Positions 1 to 9,744 are shown, numbered from the stretch's first letter. The stretch: 64,000 nt of DNA from Desulfuromonas acetoxidans DSM 684 (GCF_000167355.1 NZ_AAEW02000014.1:1-64000), one strand, 5' to 3'. Notes: generated from the letters alone by a model not told the origin. Numbers and translations: made by a program.

Positions 1-56
1 TTTTATGTCTATATTATTTGCCTTTTGTAATAATTTTACTCAAATAAGAGTTATCT

Positions 57-1583
57 ATGTTGGCAAATATTTTATCGGGAGCCCTGATCGGCATTGATGC
101 CTATCCAGTGGAAGTTGAAGTGGATGTCGCCCAGGGGCTGCCACAGTTCTCTACCGTCGGACTGCCGGAAGGTGCGGTCAAAGAGAGCAAGGATCGCGTC
201 AAATCGGCGATCAAAAACAGTGGCTACGATTTTCCCGTGCGGCGCATCACCGTCAACCTGGCCCCGGCTGATATCCGCAAAGATGCCGCCTCCCTTGATT
301 TACCCATGGCTCTGGGCATCCTTGCCGCCACCGGCATTGTCGGCGAAAAAGCCCGCCGCTATCTGTATATGGGCGAACTCTCGCTCGACGGCCGCATAAA
401 AGCGGTGCGCGGCACGCTGGCGGTGGCGGCTGCGGCCAAAGACTGGAACCTCGACGGACTGATCCTGCCTCAGGACAATGCAGCCGAAGGTGCAGCCGTT
501 CAGGGGTTGCCGGTTTACCCCGTGGAAAACCTCGCCCAAGTGGTGATGTTCCTTAACGACGAAGCAGTCCTCTGCGCCTTTTCGGAACCATCACCGCCCA
601 TCACCGCGAGCCCCTGCCACGAAGAAAACTTCAGCGAAGTGTGTGGCCAGCAACATGCAAAACGTGCGCTGGAGGTAGCTGCAGCCGGTGGGCACAACAT
701 GCTGATGGTTGGTCCGCCAGGCAGCGGCAAGACCATGCTGGCTAGACGCGTTCCAACGATATTACCGCAACTCGATTTCAGCGAGGCCCTGGAAACCACC
801 AAAATCCATTCTGTCTCCGGCCTGCTCGGCCAGCATGAGGCACTGATCCGCCAGCGACCATTTCGCGCCCCCCATCACACGATCTCCGATGCCGGACTGA
901 TCGGCGGTGGCAGTATTCCACGCCCTGGTGAAGTGAGCCTGTCGCACAACGGTGTGTTGTTTCTTGATGAGCTGCCTGAATTTCGCAAAAACGTGTTGGA
1001 GATGTTACGCCAACCCCTTGAGGACGGCCAAGTGGTGATCAGCCGTGCCGCGTTGAGTCTCACTTATCCGGCCGACTTCATGCTGGTTGCCGCCATGAAC
1101 CCCTGCCAGTGCGGCTTTCTCGGTGACAGCCATCATGCCTGCCACTGCACACCGCCACAATTACAGCGCTACCGCAGCCGCCTTTCCGGGCCGCTGCTTG
1201 ACCGCATCGACCTGCACATCGAGGTGCCGCGAGTCAACCATCAGGAACTTGCCGACAAGCAGGAGGGCGAATCGAGCGAAATTATCCGTCGCCGCGTCGA
1301 ACTGGCCCGTCAGGTCCAGCGCGAACGTTTTCGCAAACACCAGCTGTACACCAACGGCCAGATGCAGGCGCGCCATATCCGTGCCTTCTGCGCTCTGGAC
1401 AGCGACGGGGAGCAACTTCTCGCCCAGGTGACCGAACGGCTCGGCCTCTCCGCCCGCAGCTACAGTCGCATCCTTAAAGTCGCCCGCACCATCGCCGACC
1501 TGGCCAACGAAGACAACATTCACCAATCCCACCTGGCCGAGGCCATTCAGTACCGCTCTCTGGACCGACCGGTTCACAGCTAA
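57..1583 (+). CDS. comM: YifB/ComM-family Mg-chelatase-like AAA+ ATPase
   Basis: A 508-residue protein with the full layout of the YifB/ComM family: an N-terminal Lon-protease-like ChlI fold (about residues 20-140), a central AAA+ Mg-chelatase domain with Walker A GPPGSGKT (about residues 222-229) and Walker B LFLDELPEF, and a C-terminal Mg-chelatase domain. In transformable bacteria ComM is a hexameric helicase that promotes branch migration during integration of incoming DNA. Whether this organism is transformable cannot be told here. The start follows a purine-rich AAGAG sequence. The gene is closed by its own terminator and is not in an operon with the convergent kamA-like gene. Confidence 0.93.
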   Translation: MLANILSGALIGIDAYPVEVEVDVAQGLPQFSTVGLPEGAVKESKDRVKSAIKNSGYDFPVRRITVNLAPADIRKDAASLDLPMALGILAATGIVGEKARRYLYMGELSLDGRIKAVRGTLAVAAAAKDWNLDGLILPQDNAAEGAAVQGLPVYPVENLAQVVMFLNDEAVLCAFSEPSPPITASPCHEENFSEVCGQQHAKRALEVAAAGGHNMLMVGPPGSGKTMLARRVPTILPQLDFSEALETTKIHSVSGLLGQHEALIRQRPFRAPHHTISDAGLIGGGSIPRPGEVSLSHNGVLFLDELPEFRKNVLEMLRQPLEDGQVVISRAALSLTYPADFMLVAAMNPCQCGFLGDSHHACHCTPPQLQRYRSRLSGPLLDRIDLHIEVPRVNHQELADKQEGESSEIIRRRVELARQVQRERFRKHQLYTNGQMQARHIRAFCALDSDGEQLLAQVTERLGLSARSYSRILKVARTIADLANEDNIHQSHLAEAIQYRSLDRPVHS

Positions 1584-1584
1584 A

Positions 1585-1620
1585 AAAAGCCCCGGTCCTT
1601 GACGTGACCGGGGCTTTTCA
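1585..1620 (+). terminator. intrinsic terminator after comM
   Basis: A 13-bp stem, AAAAGCCCCGGTC with GACCGGGGCTTTT, and an 8-base loop follow the comM stop codon directly. The A-rich 5' side means it may also work for the converging kamA-like gene. Confidence 0.85.
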
Positions 1621-1646
1621 TCGTTCTTACTGCAAGTACCGACTAC

Positions 1647-2744
1647 TTATTCTGGAATATTCGGCAGATGGGTAATTTGCCCTTTGTGGTTACGCAGGGT
1701 GTATTGTTCGTCGTCCTTATCCACAATATAGTAATCGGGCATCAGCGGAATCTTGCCGATATTGGTCGCCACCACATACATGGGCTGCGCCAGACCGGTG
1801 GTGTGGCCACGCAAGGCATCGCGAATCAATTCGGCTCCCTTTTCCACCGGTGTGCGGAAATGATCGATGCCCGGCGCCGCTTCGCAGTAAAACACATAAT
1901 AGGGACGGATACGCACCCGCAACAGTTTTTGGTGCAGTTCACGGAAGGTCTCAACATCGTCGTTGATCCCTTTAAGCAGGACCGCCTGATTACCAACATT
2001 GACGCCGCAGGTCATCAGATCATACACCGCCTGGGCGGTGTGTTCGGTCAGCTCTTTGGGATGGTTACACTGGGTATTCAGCCAGATCGGCACCTTATGG
2101 TTGCCGCCGAGAATATTTTTCAATTCCGGGGTAATACGCTGCGGCAACACAATCGGCACCCGTGAACCGAAACGGATCATTTGAATGTGGGGAATCGCCC
2201 GCAACCGCTCAATCAGGTAGGCAATCTTTTCATCAGGGAGCAATAACGGATCACCGCCGGTGATCAGCACATCACGCACTTCGGGATGCTGGCTGATCCA
2301 CTCTAACCCGTCATCCACATTAAAGTCGAACGTCAGGTCGCCATCCACCACCAGCTCTTTGCGAAAGCAGTGGCGACAATAAATACCGCAGGTCTGGGTG
2401 ACGGTAAAGGCCACGCGATCCTTGTACTGGCGGGCAATGCTGTCCGGCCGCTGCTCTTCGGTGTCGCGATTCTCCTTCCACATCAGGTAATCGTCCATGC
2501 CGTAGGTATTTTGCTGTTCCAAACTTGATGGGATGACCTGCTTGCGGATTGGACATTGCGGATCATCCGCGTCCATGAGTGAGGCAAAGTAGGGGGTGGT
2601 GCCCCAAGTGGTCTTATTCTGTTCAAGAATCTGCCGTTCATCGTCGGTGAGATTCACATACTGCTCGAGTCGTTCGATGGTGTTGACAAAGTTAGCCAGT
2701 TGTTGCTGCCATGTTTGCGTGGTGGCGCCACGGTCATCAGACAT
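1647..2744 (-). CDS. KamA-family radical SAM aminomutase, divergent paralogue
   Basis: A 365-residue radical SAM protein of the lysine 2,3-aminomutase family. It keeps the Fe-S motif CGIYCRHC (near residue 120), the GGDPLLL motif and the PLP-binding region. It is shorter than the neighbouring lysine aminomutase and differs at the two aspartates that bind the substrate lysine side chain. The Asp of QCDLSEG is Glu here (YCEAAPG), and the Asp of YVVDAPGG is Ala (YVVATNIG). The substrate is therefore probably not ordinary free lysine. It could be another amino-acid 2,3-aminomutase or an EpmB-like enzyme. It follows ablB on the same strand after a 69-bp gap, so it is probably part of the osmolyte operon. 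Confidence 0.85.
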   Translation of the reverse strand: MSDDRGATTQTWQQQLANFVNTIERLEQYVNLTDDERQILEQNKTTWGTTPYFASLMDADDPQCPIRKQVIPSSLEQQNTYGMDDYLMWKENRDTEEQRPDSIARQYKDRVAFTVTQTCGIYCRHCFRKELVVDGDLTFDFNVDDGLEWISQHPEVRDVLITGGDPLLLPDEKIAYLIERLRAIPHIQMIRFGSRVPIVLPQRITPELKNILGGNHKVPIWLNTQCNHPKELTEHTAQAVYDLMTCGVNVGNQAVLLKGINDDVETFRELHQKLLRVRIRPYYVFYCEAAPGIDHFRTPVEKGAELIRDALRGHTTGLAQPMYVVATNIGKIPLMPDYYIVDKDDEQYTLRNHKGQITHLPNIPE

Positions 2745-2813
2745 GTTTTCCCCTTTGTGTTGTGTAAAGCCTATGCTCTTGTGCGTTAAAAGAAACGATT
2801 CGGTATCAAGCTG

Positions 2814-3650
2814 TTACAACGCCTTGAACCAGATATTCATGCTCTCCAATTGGCCGAAGATCTGGGTGTTATTGACCAGCGTGCCGGTAAAGCGGTAACC
2901 GTGCTTGCTGAAGGTGATATTCATGCCGAACGAATAGGCTCGGGCAATGGTAAATGCGGTGCGGATGCCGCGGCGGCGCATATCCTGCTCCATCTCTTCG
3001 AGCAGAAAACTGGCCAGACCGGCACCTCGCTGATCGGGATGGGTGGCAAAATCGGTCATCTCAACATGCTTTTGCGCCACATTCATCTCTGATGAAGACA
3101 CCGCGACCAGCACACCGTGATGACGGATGCCGTGATAGATCACATCCTCATCCATGGTCTGACGCAGATAGTCCGGATCATGAATCGGAAACGGATAGGA
3201 TTCAAAAACCACCTTATACAGAGCGGCCATGTCCTCGGCATCCTGCGGACCAAGAAGCTGACAGGAGTAGCCTGCGGGCAATACGGCGTCGGTAAACGAT
3301 ACGGTCGGCTTAGCTCGGGCGGCAGCCAGCACATCCTGGACGGTATCGACATACTGCTCTTCACCACGTTGAGCGTCGACAAAGCGACTGAGAAAAACCC
3401 CTTCCTGTTCACCACCGAACAGACCAGAAACCCGAGCTTCCTCGATGAAACCATGGGCGAAAAAGGCATGTTCCAGCGTGGCCGGAACCTTGGTAAACAG
3501 CTTGCTGTAACCGTGTTCCTCGGCCAGTGTTTCGGCCAACTGAATCACCTCCGGCAAGTCACGCTCGTCCACCTTCATCAGATAGACACGATCATTGCTT
3601 TTGCCGTGTTGCAACTGCGAATGTTTAAAGTGGACAATCTCATCACTCAT
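2814..3650 (-). CDS. ablB: beta-lysine N6-acetyltransferase
   Basis: A 278-residue GNAT-fold enzyme. The C-terminal half carries the acetyl-CoA-binding stretch around [18 protein letters not shown]. Enzymes of the AblB family acetylate beta-lysine to N-epsilon-acetyl-beta-lysine, a compatible solute of methanogens and some anaerobic bacteria. The ATG overlaps the ablA stop codon by four bases (ATGA), so the two are translationally coupled. The operon order ablA-ablB is the known one and supports the assignment. Confidence 0.9.
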   Translation of the reverse strand: MSDEIVHFKHSQLQHGKSNDRVYLMKVDERDLPEVIQLAETLAEEHGYSKLFTKVPATLEHAFFAHGFIEEARVSGLFGGEQEGVFLSRFVDAQRGEEQYVDTVQDVLAAARAKPTVSFTDAVLPAGYSCQLLGPQDAEDMAALYKVVFESYPFPIHDPDYLRQTMDEDVIYHGIRHHGVLVAVSSSEMNVAQKHVEMTDFATHPDQRGAGLASFLLEEMEQDMRRRGIRTAFTIARAYSFGMNITFSKHGYRFTGTLVNNTQIFGQLESMNIWFKAL

Positions 3651-4960
3651 AGTGCGCGGCGTTCCATCCTTTCATTGTCTTCGGGGGTTAAGGAGATGGT
3701 CTGATCATGGTCTGCCAACAGCTTTTCTATACCGATGGCACGATATTCCTCGGCATCATCCAGCTGCAATTGCAGGTCACAGGCATCACATTTGCGATCA
3801 CAGAAATGCTGTTCATAACTGTCCGGCTCTTTATAGGTGGTGATCACCCCTTCATAATTACGCAGCACCACCTTATTGGTGGACAGAGACACCAGGTAAT
3901 TGGGATTGAGCGGAATTTTGCCGCCACCGCCCGGCGCATCCACTACATAGGTGGGAACCGAAAAACCACTGGTATGGCCACGCAGGCTTTCCATGATCTC
4001 AATCCCCTTGCCAACCGGGGTACGAAAATGGTTCAGCCCCTCCGACAGGTCACATTGATAGAGGTAGTACGGGCGCACTCGATTGGCGACCAGCTTATGA
4101 ACCAGCGCTTTCATGATGCGCGGGCAGTCATTGACCCCGGCGAGCAGAACACTCTGGTTGCCCAGAGGAATACCGGCATCCGCCAGCTTGCGCACCGCCT
4201 CTTTCGACGAGGTCGTCATCTCGCGCGGATGGTTGAAATGGGTATTGACCCAAATAGGGTGATGTTTCTTCAACACCGCCACCAGATCGTCGGTGATGCG
4301 ATAGGGCAGCACCACTGGCATGCGGGTGCCAAGACGCACCACCTGCACATGCTCAATCTGGTCCAGTTCGGTGAGAATCCAATCGAGATGGTCATCCGAC
4401 AGCATCAGCGGATCGCCACCAGACAGCAGGACATCGCGCACCACTGGATTGTTCCGGATATACTCCAGGCCCGCTTCGATCTCTTCACGCCCCGGCACAG
4501 TATCCTGATCACCGACTTTGCGCTTACGCGTACAGTGACGGCAGTACATCGAGCAAATATTGCTGATATGAAACAACACCCGGTCCGGATAGCGATGGGT
4601 AATGCCCGGAGCTGGGCTGTCCTGATCTTCCGCCAACGGATCAGCCATATCATGATCCAACACCTGCAACTCTTCGGGCACCGGAAATGCCTGGCGAAAT
4701 ACCGGGTCGTTGGCATAGTCGTCAGTATTAATCAACGAGAGATAATAGGGGGTAATGGAGAGTGGAAACGTGTCCACAGTTTGTTCTATTTTTTTCCGGT
4801 ATTCCGGTTCAAACTCAATGCCGAGCAACTGCTCAAAGTCGTCCACCGACTTGATGCATTTACTCATCTGCCATTTCCAGTCTTTCCATTTCGATAAAAC
4901 AATTTTTTCATCGCCGAGATGTTCGGCAATCTCCTGCTGAGCTTTGTTAAAAATCGACAT
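3647..4960 (-). CDS. ablA: L-lysine 2,3-aminomutase
   Basis: A radical SAM/PLP enzyme of 437 residues that converts L-lysine to L-beta-lysine. It has the Fe-S motif [16 protein letters not shown], and both lysine-binding aspartates (in QCDLSEG and YVVDAPGG). The C-terminal Cys motif [11 protein letters not shown] resembles the zinc-binding tail of this family. I place the start at 4960 ([10 protein letters not shown]) because AAGAGAG lies just upstream. An in-frame ATG 36 bases earlier has no such site. It is the first gene of the ablA-ablB-kamA-like unit. With AblB it makes an osmoprotectant, so salt-dependent expression is expected by analogy. Confidence 0.93.
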   Translation of the reverse strand: MSIFNKAQQEIAEHLGDEKIVLSKWKDWKWQMSKCIKSVDDFEQLLGIEFEPEYRKKIEQTVDTFPLSITPYYLSLINTDDYANDPVFRQAFPVPEELQVLDHDMADPLAEDQDSPAPGITHRYPDRVLFHISNICSMYCRHCTRKRKVGDQDTVPGREEIEAGLEYIRNNPVVRDVLLSGGDPLMLSDDHLDWILTELDQIEHVQVVRLGTRMPVVLPYRITDDLVAVLKKHHPIWVNTHFNHPREMTTSSKEAVRKLADAGIPLGNQSVLLAGVNDCPRIMKALVHKLVANRVRPYYLYQCDLSEGLNHFRTPVGKGIEIMESLRGHTSGFSVPTYVVDAPGGGGKIPLNPNYLVSLSTNKVVLRNYEGVITTYKEPDSYEQHFCDRKCDACDLQLQLDDAEEYRAIGIEKLLADHDQTISLTPEDNERMERRAL

Positions 4961-4979
4961 ATCGCTCTCTTGGGGTTTC

Positions 4980-4998
4980 GAGTGAAACGCATTCACTC
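4980..4998. promoter_or_regulatory. perfect inverted repeat upstream of ablA
   Basis: GAGTGAA, a 5-base spacer (ACGCA) and TTCACTC form a perfect 7-bp-arm palindrome 20 bp upstream of the chosen ablA start. Its position suits an operator or promoter-overlapping regulator site. It may be a target of the adjacent MarR protein or of an osmotic regulator, but nothing in the sequence identifies the binder. Confidence 0.4.
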
Positions 4999-5007
4999 AG
5001 GTGAAAA

Positions 5008-5038
5008 TAAAAAAGGCCAAGATCGCTCTTGGCCTTTA
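5008..5038 (-). terminator. intrinsic terminator after marR
   Basis: AAAGGCCAAGA and TCTTGGCCTTT pair around a 4-base loop. On the minus strand the hairpin is followed by a U-rich run. It lies just downstream of the MarR gene and upstream of ablA, so it separates the two transcription units. Confidence 0.8.
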
Positions 5039-5074
5039 TGTTCCAGCTGACGCATGCCAGCCTTACTTTAGAAA

Positions 5075-5665
5075 TTAGTCTTTTTTGTCGGCGTCGTAAT
5101 GCTCCAGAGCACCGGTTTCCAGAACCGGAGAGGCATCAATACTGCCGGCCTCCATCAGTTCAACAATCCGCTCCAGAGCCATGGTGATCGACACCTGTTC
5201 CAGCTCCGGCAGTTCCTGAAGGGCGGTTGCCAGATTTTCCTGCAACGACGACGGATTTTTCCCAACCAGCGCCAGTCCCGCCTCGGTCAGCGACACCTGC
5301 ACTACGCGGCGGTCCCGCTCACTGCGTTTACGCTCTGCCAACCCCTTGTGCTCCAAACGGTCAAGAATGCCGACAATGGTACTCGGACTCAGGTACACGC
5401 TGCGCGCCAGTGTTGACGCCGTCATCGCCCCCTGCTCAGCCATGGCCGTCAAACAAGCCAATTGCGGCCCGGTAATGTTGTATTGCATGGCCAGCTTGCG
5501 GGAATGGAGATCTACCGCCCGAATGACCCGGCGCAACGACTGAAGGATTCTCAAATCGTAACTGCTCTTGGGAACATCAGGGGTATCATGCGCATCCATA
5601 CGTTGCGCTTCGACGATGCGAGGAACAAATCCCTCAGCATCAGGACAGGACTTAGAATCATTCAT
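5075..5665 (-). CDS. MarR-family transcriptional regulator
   Basis: A 196-residue winged-helix regulator. The core from about residue 40 to 165 shows the MarR pattern: an N-terminal dimer helix, then a recognition segment with SPSTIVGILDRLEHKGLAER and the wing ERDRRVVQVSLTEAGLAL. The N-terminal 35 residues and the acidic C-terminal tail (EHYDADKKD) are extensions beyond the usual 140-150 residues. It is divergent from the DUF481 gene and just upstream of ablA. Either could be a target. A small palindrome, GAAATCATTTC at 5698-5708, lies in front of this gene and could be an autoregulatory site. Confidence 0.85.
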   Translation of the reverse strand: MNDSKSCPDAEGFVPRIVEAQRMDAHDTPDVPKSSYDLRILQSLRRVIRAVDLHSRKLAMQYNITGPQLACLTAMAEQGAMTASTLARSVYLSPSTIVGILDRLEHKGLAERKRSERDRRVVQVSLTEAGLALVGKNPSSLQENLATALQELPELEQVSITMALERIVELMEAGSIDASPVLETGALEHYDADKKD

Positions 5666-5697
5666 CTCAAAACACTTTAGCTGAAATAGTTTGAATT

Positions 5698-5708
5698 GAA
5701 ATCATTTC
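5698..5708. promoter_or_regulatory. short palindrome between marR and the DUF481 gene
   Basis: GAAAT-C-ATTTC is a perfect but short inverted repeat 33 bp upstream of the marR ATG, in AT-rich sequence. MarR proteins often bind such sites in their own promoter. The evidence is position only. Confidence 0.25.
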
Positions 5709-5840
5709 TATCACAAATGACTTGCCGTTGTCAAATAAGCCTCACCACAGAAGCACTTGACAGCTTCATGAAAAACAGGATAGACAGAGGCGCACATGTT
5801 TAATGACATTGATCTTAACCACCCCGTCAAGGAGGGAACA

Positions 5841-6569
5841 ATGAACCACCTGCGCCGTTTTGCCGTCGTGACAATTGTGTTGATTCTGGCCTCAACAGCC
5901 TGGGGCGCTGACGCTCCGGGAACCTGGAAAGACCAGGCCGAACTGGCCTATGTCGACACCAGCGGCAACACTGACGTCACCACCCTGTCTGCCAAAAACA
6001 AATTGACCTACCAGTTCACCGACCGGGTTACCGGCCTGTGGAAAGTGGAAATCCTCAATGGTAAAAGCGATGGTGAACGCAACGCCGAATCGTATTTCAC
6101 TGAGCTGCGCAGCGATTATGCCTGCACGGATCTGCTCTACTACTATGCTCAGGCCAGCTGGCTCAAAGACCGTTTTGCCGATATCGACTCGCGCACGGTT
6201 CTCGGTGCCGGTAGCGGCTACAAATTTCTCACCGGCCCCAAACATCACCTGGTGGGTGAAGCGGGTCTGACCTACACCATTGAAAAACTCACTGATGATT
6301 CCGACGATGAGTACGTCGGTGGCCGCTTGTTTGGCCAGTACGACTACCAGATCAACGACACCAGCACGTTCACCCAAAATGCCGAACTGTTCCTCGACCT
6401 CGAGCAGATGAGCAACTACCGTCTCAACACGGAAACCGCACTGACCACTGCGCTGAACAGTGTGCTGTCGTTCAAAACCAGCTATGTTATCAAATACGAC
6501 AACGAGCCGGCCGACGGTACCGAGCACACCGACACCATCCTCGCCGCGTCACTGGTGGCCAACTTTTAA
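5841..6569 (+). CDS. DUF481 (YdiY-like) outer-membrane beta-barrel protein
   Basis: A 242-residue exported protein with a signal peptide ending near STAWGAD, followed by alternating aromatic/polar strands of a small beta-barrel. The sequence AELAYVDTSGNTDVTTLSAK matches the start of DUF481 proteins (YdiY family, salt- or acid-induced in some bacteria; function unknown). The ATG at 5841 is preceded by AAGGAGGG at ideal spacing and is followed directly by a signal peptide, so it is preferred over an in-frame ATG at 5796. It stands alone and is ended by a strong terminator. Confidence 0.85.
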   Translation: MNHLRRFAVVTIVLILASTAWGADAPGTWKDQAELAYVDTSGNTDVTTLSAKNKLTYQFTDRVTGLWKVEILNGKSDGERNAESYFTELRSDYACTDLLYYYAQASWLKDRFADIDSRTVLGAGSGYKFLTGPKHHLVGEAGLTYTIEKLTDDSDDEYVGGRLFGQYDYQINDTSTFTQNAELFLDLEQMSNYRLNTETALTTALNSVLSFKTSYVIKYDNEPADGTEHTDTILAASLVANF

Positions 6570-6596
6570 CACCAGCTCTTAGGTCAAACGTGATTC

Positions 6597-6627
6597 AAAA
6601 CGGCCACTTTCGGGTGGCCGTTTTGGT
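6597..6627 (+). terminator. intrinsic terminator after the DUF481 gene
   Basis: AAAACGGCCAC and GTGGCCGTTTT form an 11-bp stem with a 6-base loop, ending in a T-rich stretch 28 bp after the stop codon. Confidence 0.88.
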
Positions 6628-6788
6628 TTATGACACAGCGCCTCCCACTCCCGACCTCAATAAAACCGATAATACATTTAAAAATCATCAGTGATACATA
6701 TTGGCCAGAGCAGAACCGGCTATGCTATACCCGCCAGCGAAGAGCGAAATGTTCCGTATACGCATCCAACTGAGGTTTTAAAACCACC

Positions 6789-8156
6789 ATGACCCGCTGG
6801 CCCTATGTTCTGTGTGCTGCTTTTCTGCTGATGGCACTCTCCCCACTGCTCAGCGCCTCAGAAGCCTTGGCGGCATCCCCCTTTTCCGGCTATATCGATC
6901 TGCGTTACCGCTACGAATATCAGCACCATTTTAACCTCAAGAGTTACGGTGAACAGCCGGTCAAAGGGGAAAGCTGCGATGGTTTCTGGCTGCAACGACT
7001 GCGCATCGGCGGCCGTTGGCAGGCCAGCGACTGGCTGACCCTTGCCGTCGGCATGCAGGATTCACGCGTGTTCGACAGTGATCTGAACAGCGAATCCTAC
7101 TTCTACAATAAACGGGTCGATCACGAGAAAAACGCCTATGAAGATCAGTGGGAGCTGTATCAGACGTATCTCGAACTCACACCGTTCAGACAACACAATC
7201 TTAAACTGCGCATCGGTCGTCAATCCATCTCCTACGGCAACAACCGTATTTTCGGTCCCGGCAACTGGGGCAACAGCGGCAGTTACCATTGGGATGCCGT
7301 CAAGCTGTCGTGGCACAAGGGGGAACACTTTGTCGATCTGTTGTGGGGAGCGCACATCATCCACGAACCCGAGCAGTTTTCCCTGCATCACCGCCACGAA
7401 AACTACGGCGGCGGCTTCTACAGCCACGTTCAACTATCGCACCAGTGGGCCATCGAACCGTTTTACATCATCAAATACGATGATCATGGCAACTTCAGCG
7501 GTGAAAGCGGCACAGATGATCTGACGTGTCACAGTCTCGGAAGCCGCGTGACCGGGCAACTCGGTCCCTTAACTCTGGATGCCACCCTGGTCGGCCAATG
7601 GGGTCGTTACGGCAACGATGACCTGCGAACTTGGGGTGGTCATATTCAACTCGGTCACTGCTTTACGGCCTGGCCGTGGCAGCCGACCATCAATGTTGAC
7701 TACAGCTACGCCTCCGGTGATCGCGATCCCGATGACGGCACCCGCCAGACATTTCTCGGCGTGTTCGGCTCACGCGACAGCATGTACGGTCGCATCAACC
7801 TGTTTTCGTGGAGCAACCTTCACGATGCCCAGGCCACGGTGAGCGCCACACCACGCAAACGTCTGAAGCTGACCATGGAGCTGCACCGATTCTGGCTGGC
7901 CGCCAAACAGGATGGCTGGTCGCTTAACAGCAGTGCCTACCGCGACAAAACCGGCCACAGTGGCCGTCATGTCGGTGACGAGATTGACCTGTTTGTCCAG
8001 TGGCGTCTTCCAGCGTTACGCCAGATCGATAGGGAGAAAATCACTGTACGCGTTGGCTACAGTCGTTTCTGGCCAGGGGAATTCACCAAGAACGTTGCTG
8101 ACAATGTAGCTGCCGACTGGCTGTTTGCCCAAATTCAATACAATTATCGGTTTTAG
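6789..8156 (+). CDS. alginate-export-type outer-membrane porin
   Basis: A 455-residue protein with a signal peptide (cleavage near ASEALAASP) and a long beta-barrel rich in Tyr/Trp strands. Features such as RIGRQSISYGNNRIFGPGNW resemble the alginate-export/AlgE-like porin family, and it ends with the aromatic residue (YNYRF) needed for barrel assembly. It is the first gene of a four-gene unit: its TAG is followed immediately by the permease ATG. It probably forms the outer-membrane channel for the substrate imported by the ABC transporter behind it. The exact substrate is unknown. Confidence 0.78.
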   Translation: MTRWPYVLCAAFLLMALSPLLSASEALAASPFSGYIDLRYRYEYQHHFNLKSYGEQPVKGESCDGFWLQRLRIGGRWQASDWLTLAVGMQDSRVFDSDLNSESYFYNKRVDHEKNAYEDQWELYQTYLELTPFRQHNLKLRIGRQSISYGNNRIFGPGNWGNSGSYHWDAVKLSWHKGEHFVDLLWGAHIIHEPEQFSLHHRHENYGGGFYSHVQLSHQWAIEPFYIIKYDDHGNFSGESGTDDLTCHSLGSRVTGQLGPLTLDATLVGQWGRYGNDDLRTWGGHIQLGHCFTAWPWQPTINVDYSYASGDRDPDDGTRQTFLGVFGSRDSMYGRINLFSWSNLHDAQATVSATPRKRLKLTMELHRFWLAAKQDGWSLNSSAYRDKTGHSGRHVGDEIDLFVQWRLPALRQIDREKITVRVGYSRFWPGEFTKNVADNVAADWLFAQIQYNYRF

Positions 8157-8966
8157 ATGATGAGTCCCACCTGGAAACAGCGCCTGTGGCGCATGATCGG
8201 ACCAACCCTGCTGATTGTCGCTCTCTGGCAGATCACGGCATGGGGTGTCACCAACTTGCGCGGCGTGCCTTTCCCAACGCCGCTGGTCACCCTGCAACGC
8301 CTGATGGAACTGTTTGCCAATCAACCTCTGGCCGGGTACAGCCTCTACCATCATATGGCCGTCAGCCTGACACGCTGGCTCGATGCCTTTGCCCTGGCAA
8401 CCCTGTGCGGCATCAGCTACGGCCTGCTCAGCAGTCGCTGGAACGGGTTGCATACGTTAACCGCGCCCATTCCACAGTTGTTGCTGCTGATTCCCGGCTT
8501 AGCATGGATTCCGGTGGCGATCCTGATCTTCGGCATTGGCGAAGGGGCCACCCGCTTCATGATTGCCATGACCGCATTTGCCCCCATTGCCCTGGCCACC
8601 ATCAACGGCATTAAAGGGGTCAACATTCACTACATTCGGGCGGCCCAGATGCTCGGCGCAACCCCCACCACGCTGTTTTTTCAAGTGCTGTTGCCGTCCG
8701 CCCTGCCGGCGCTGATCAGTGGTCTGCGTATCGGTCTCGGGAACAGTTGGCGGGTGTTGGTGGCTGCGGAAATGGTGGTCGGTACGGGCAGCGGTCTGGG
8801 CTTTTCCATCATTGAAGCGCGCTGGAGCCTCGACTATCCGTCCGCGCTGGCCTGCGTGGTGATAATCTGCCTGATCGGCCTGATTCTCGAATACGGTCTG
8901 ATCCGCCCCCTGGAAAAACGCACTCTGGAACGGTGGATGGTACAACGCAGGAGCAACGATGTTTGA
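8157..8966 (+). CDS. TauC/SsuC-like ABC importer permease
   Basis: A 269-residue inner-membrane protein with about six hydrophobic segments and the cytoplasmic EAA-loop region around RAAQMLGATPTTLFFQVLLPSALP. This is the family of nitrate/sulfonate/taurine and thiamine-precursor permeases. It begins at the base after the porin stop and overlaps the ATPase gene by 8 bp, so all four genes are cotranscribed. The sequence alone cannot distinguish sulfonate, nitrate, pyrimidine or aromatic substrates. Confidence 0.88.
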   Translation: MMSPTWKQRLWRMIGPTLLIVALWQITAWGVTNLRGVPFPTPLVTLQRLMELFANQPLAGYSLYHHMAVSLTRWLDAFALATLCGISYGLLSSRWNGLHTLTAPIPQLLLLIPGLAWIPVAILIFGIGEGATRFMIAMTAFAPIALATINGIKGVNIHYIRAAQMLGATPTTLFFQVLLPSALPALISGLRIGLGNSWRVLVAAEMVVGTGSGLGFSIIEARWSLDYPSALACVVIICLIGLILEYGLIRPLEKRTLERWMVQRRSNDV

Positions 8967-9744
8967 ATTTGATCACGTCAGCCTGGGCTATCCGACCTCC
9001 CGTAATGCCGGGACCAAGTACCCACCGATTATTGACAACCTGACGCTATCGCTGACTGGGGGCGAATTTGTCTGCGTGCTTGGCCCAAGTGGCTGCGGCA
9101 AAACCACGCTGCTCAATTTGGCCGCCGGATTTCTCACCCCAGATCAGGGCCAGGTTCGCTTTGACGGCCGCGAGATCAACGGCCCGTCACCGCAGCGCGG
9201 CGTGGTGTTTCAGGATGCCACCCTGTTCCCCTGGCGCACCGTGCTCGGCAATGTCATGTTCGGTTTACGCCGCCAAGGGGTTGATCGCCATCAGGCCCGC
9301 CTTCAAGCCATCACCATCCTGACCCAGGTCGGACTGGGGGAACACATCGATGCCTGGCCCGTCACCCTGTCCGGCGGCATGCGCCAGCGCGCAGCCCTGG
9401 CGCGCATTCTCGCCCTCAACCCTAAAGCGTTACTGCTTGATGAACCGTTCAGCGCACTCGACGCCAACAGTCGTGAACACCTGCAGGACACCTTGCTTGA
9501 TCTGTGGCAAAAACGACCACGAACCGTGCTCTACATCACCCACAGCGTTGAGGAGGCCGCCTATCTGGCGGATCGAGTGTTGATCTTTGGCCCCGCCCCC
9601 AACCACCTGTGTGCGGATCTGCCGGTCACCCTGCCGCGACCACGCTATCGCTCCAGCACTGAAGTACAAAATCTGGCCCGCACCCTGCGCCAGCATCTCA
9701 ACCAGTTGCCGTGTTGTCTGAAACCTTCGAAGGACCCGTCATGA
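8959..9744 (+). CDS. TauB/SsuB-like ABC importer ATPase
   Basis: A 261-residue ATPase with Walker A GPSGCGKTT, Q-loop region VVFQDATLFPW, signature LSGGMRQR, Walker B ALLLDEPFSALD and H-loop YITHSVEEA. The PFSALD and FPWR motifs are typical of the nitrate/sulfonate/taurine group. The gene overlaps the permease by 8 bp and the binding-protein gene by four (ATGA). Confidence 0.92.
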   Translation: MFEFDHVSLGYPTSRNAGTKYPPIIDNLTLSLTGGEFVCVLGPSGCGKTTLLNLAAGFLTPDQGQVRFDGREINGPSPQRGVVFQDATLFPWRTVLGNVMFGLRRQGVDRHQARLQAITILTQVGLGEHIDAWPVTLSGGMRQRAALARILALNPKALLLDEPFSALDANSREHLQDTLLDLWQKRPRTVLYITHSVEEAAYLADRVLIFGPAPNHLCADLPVTLPRPRYRSSTEVQNLARTLRQHLNQLPCCLKPSKDPS

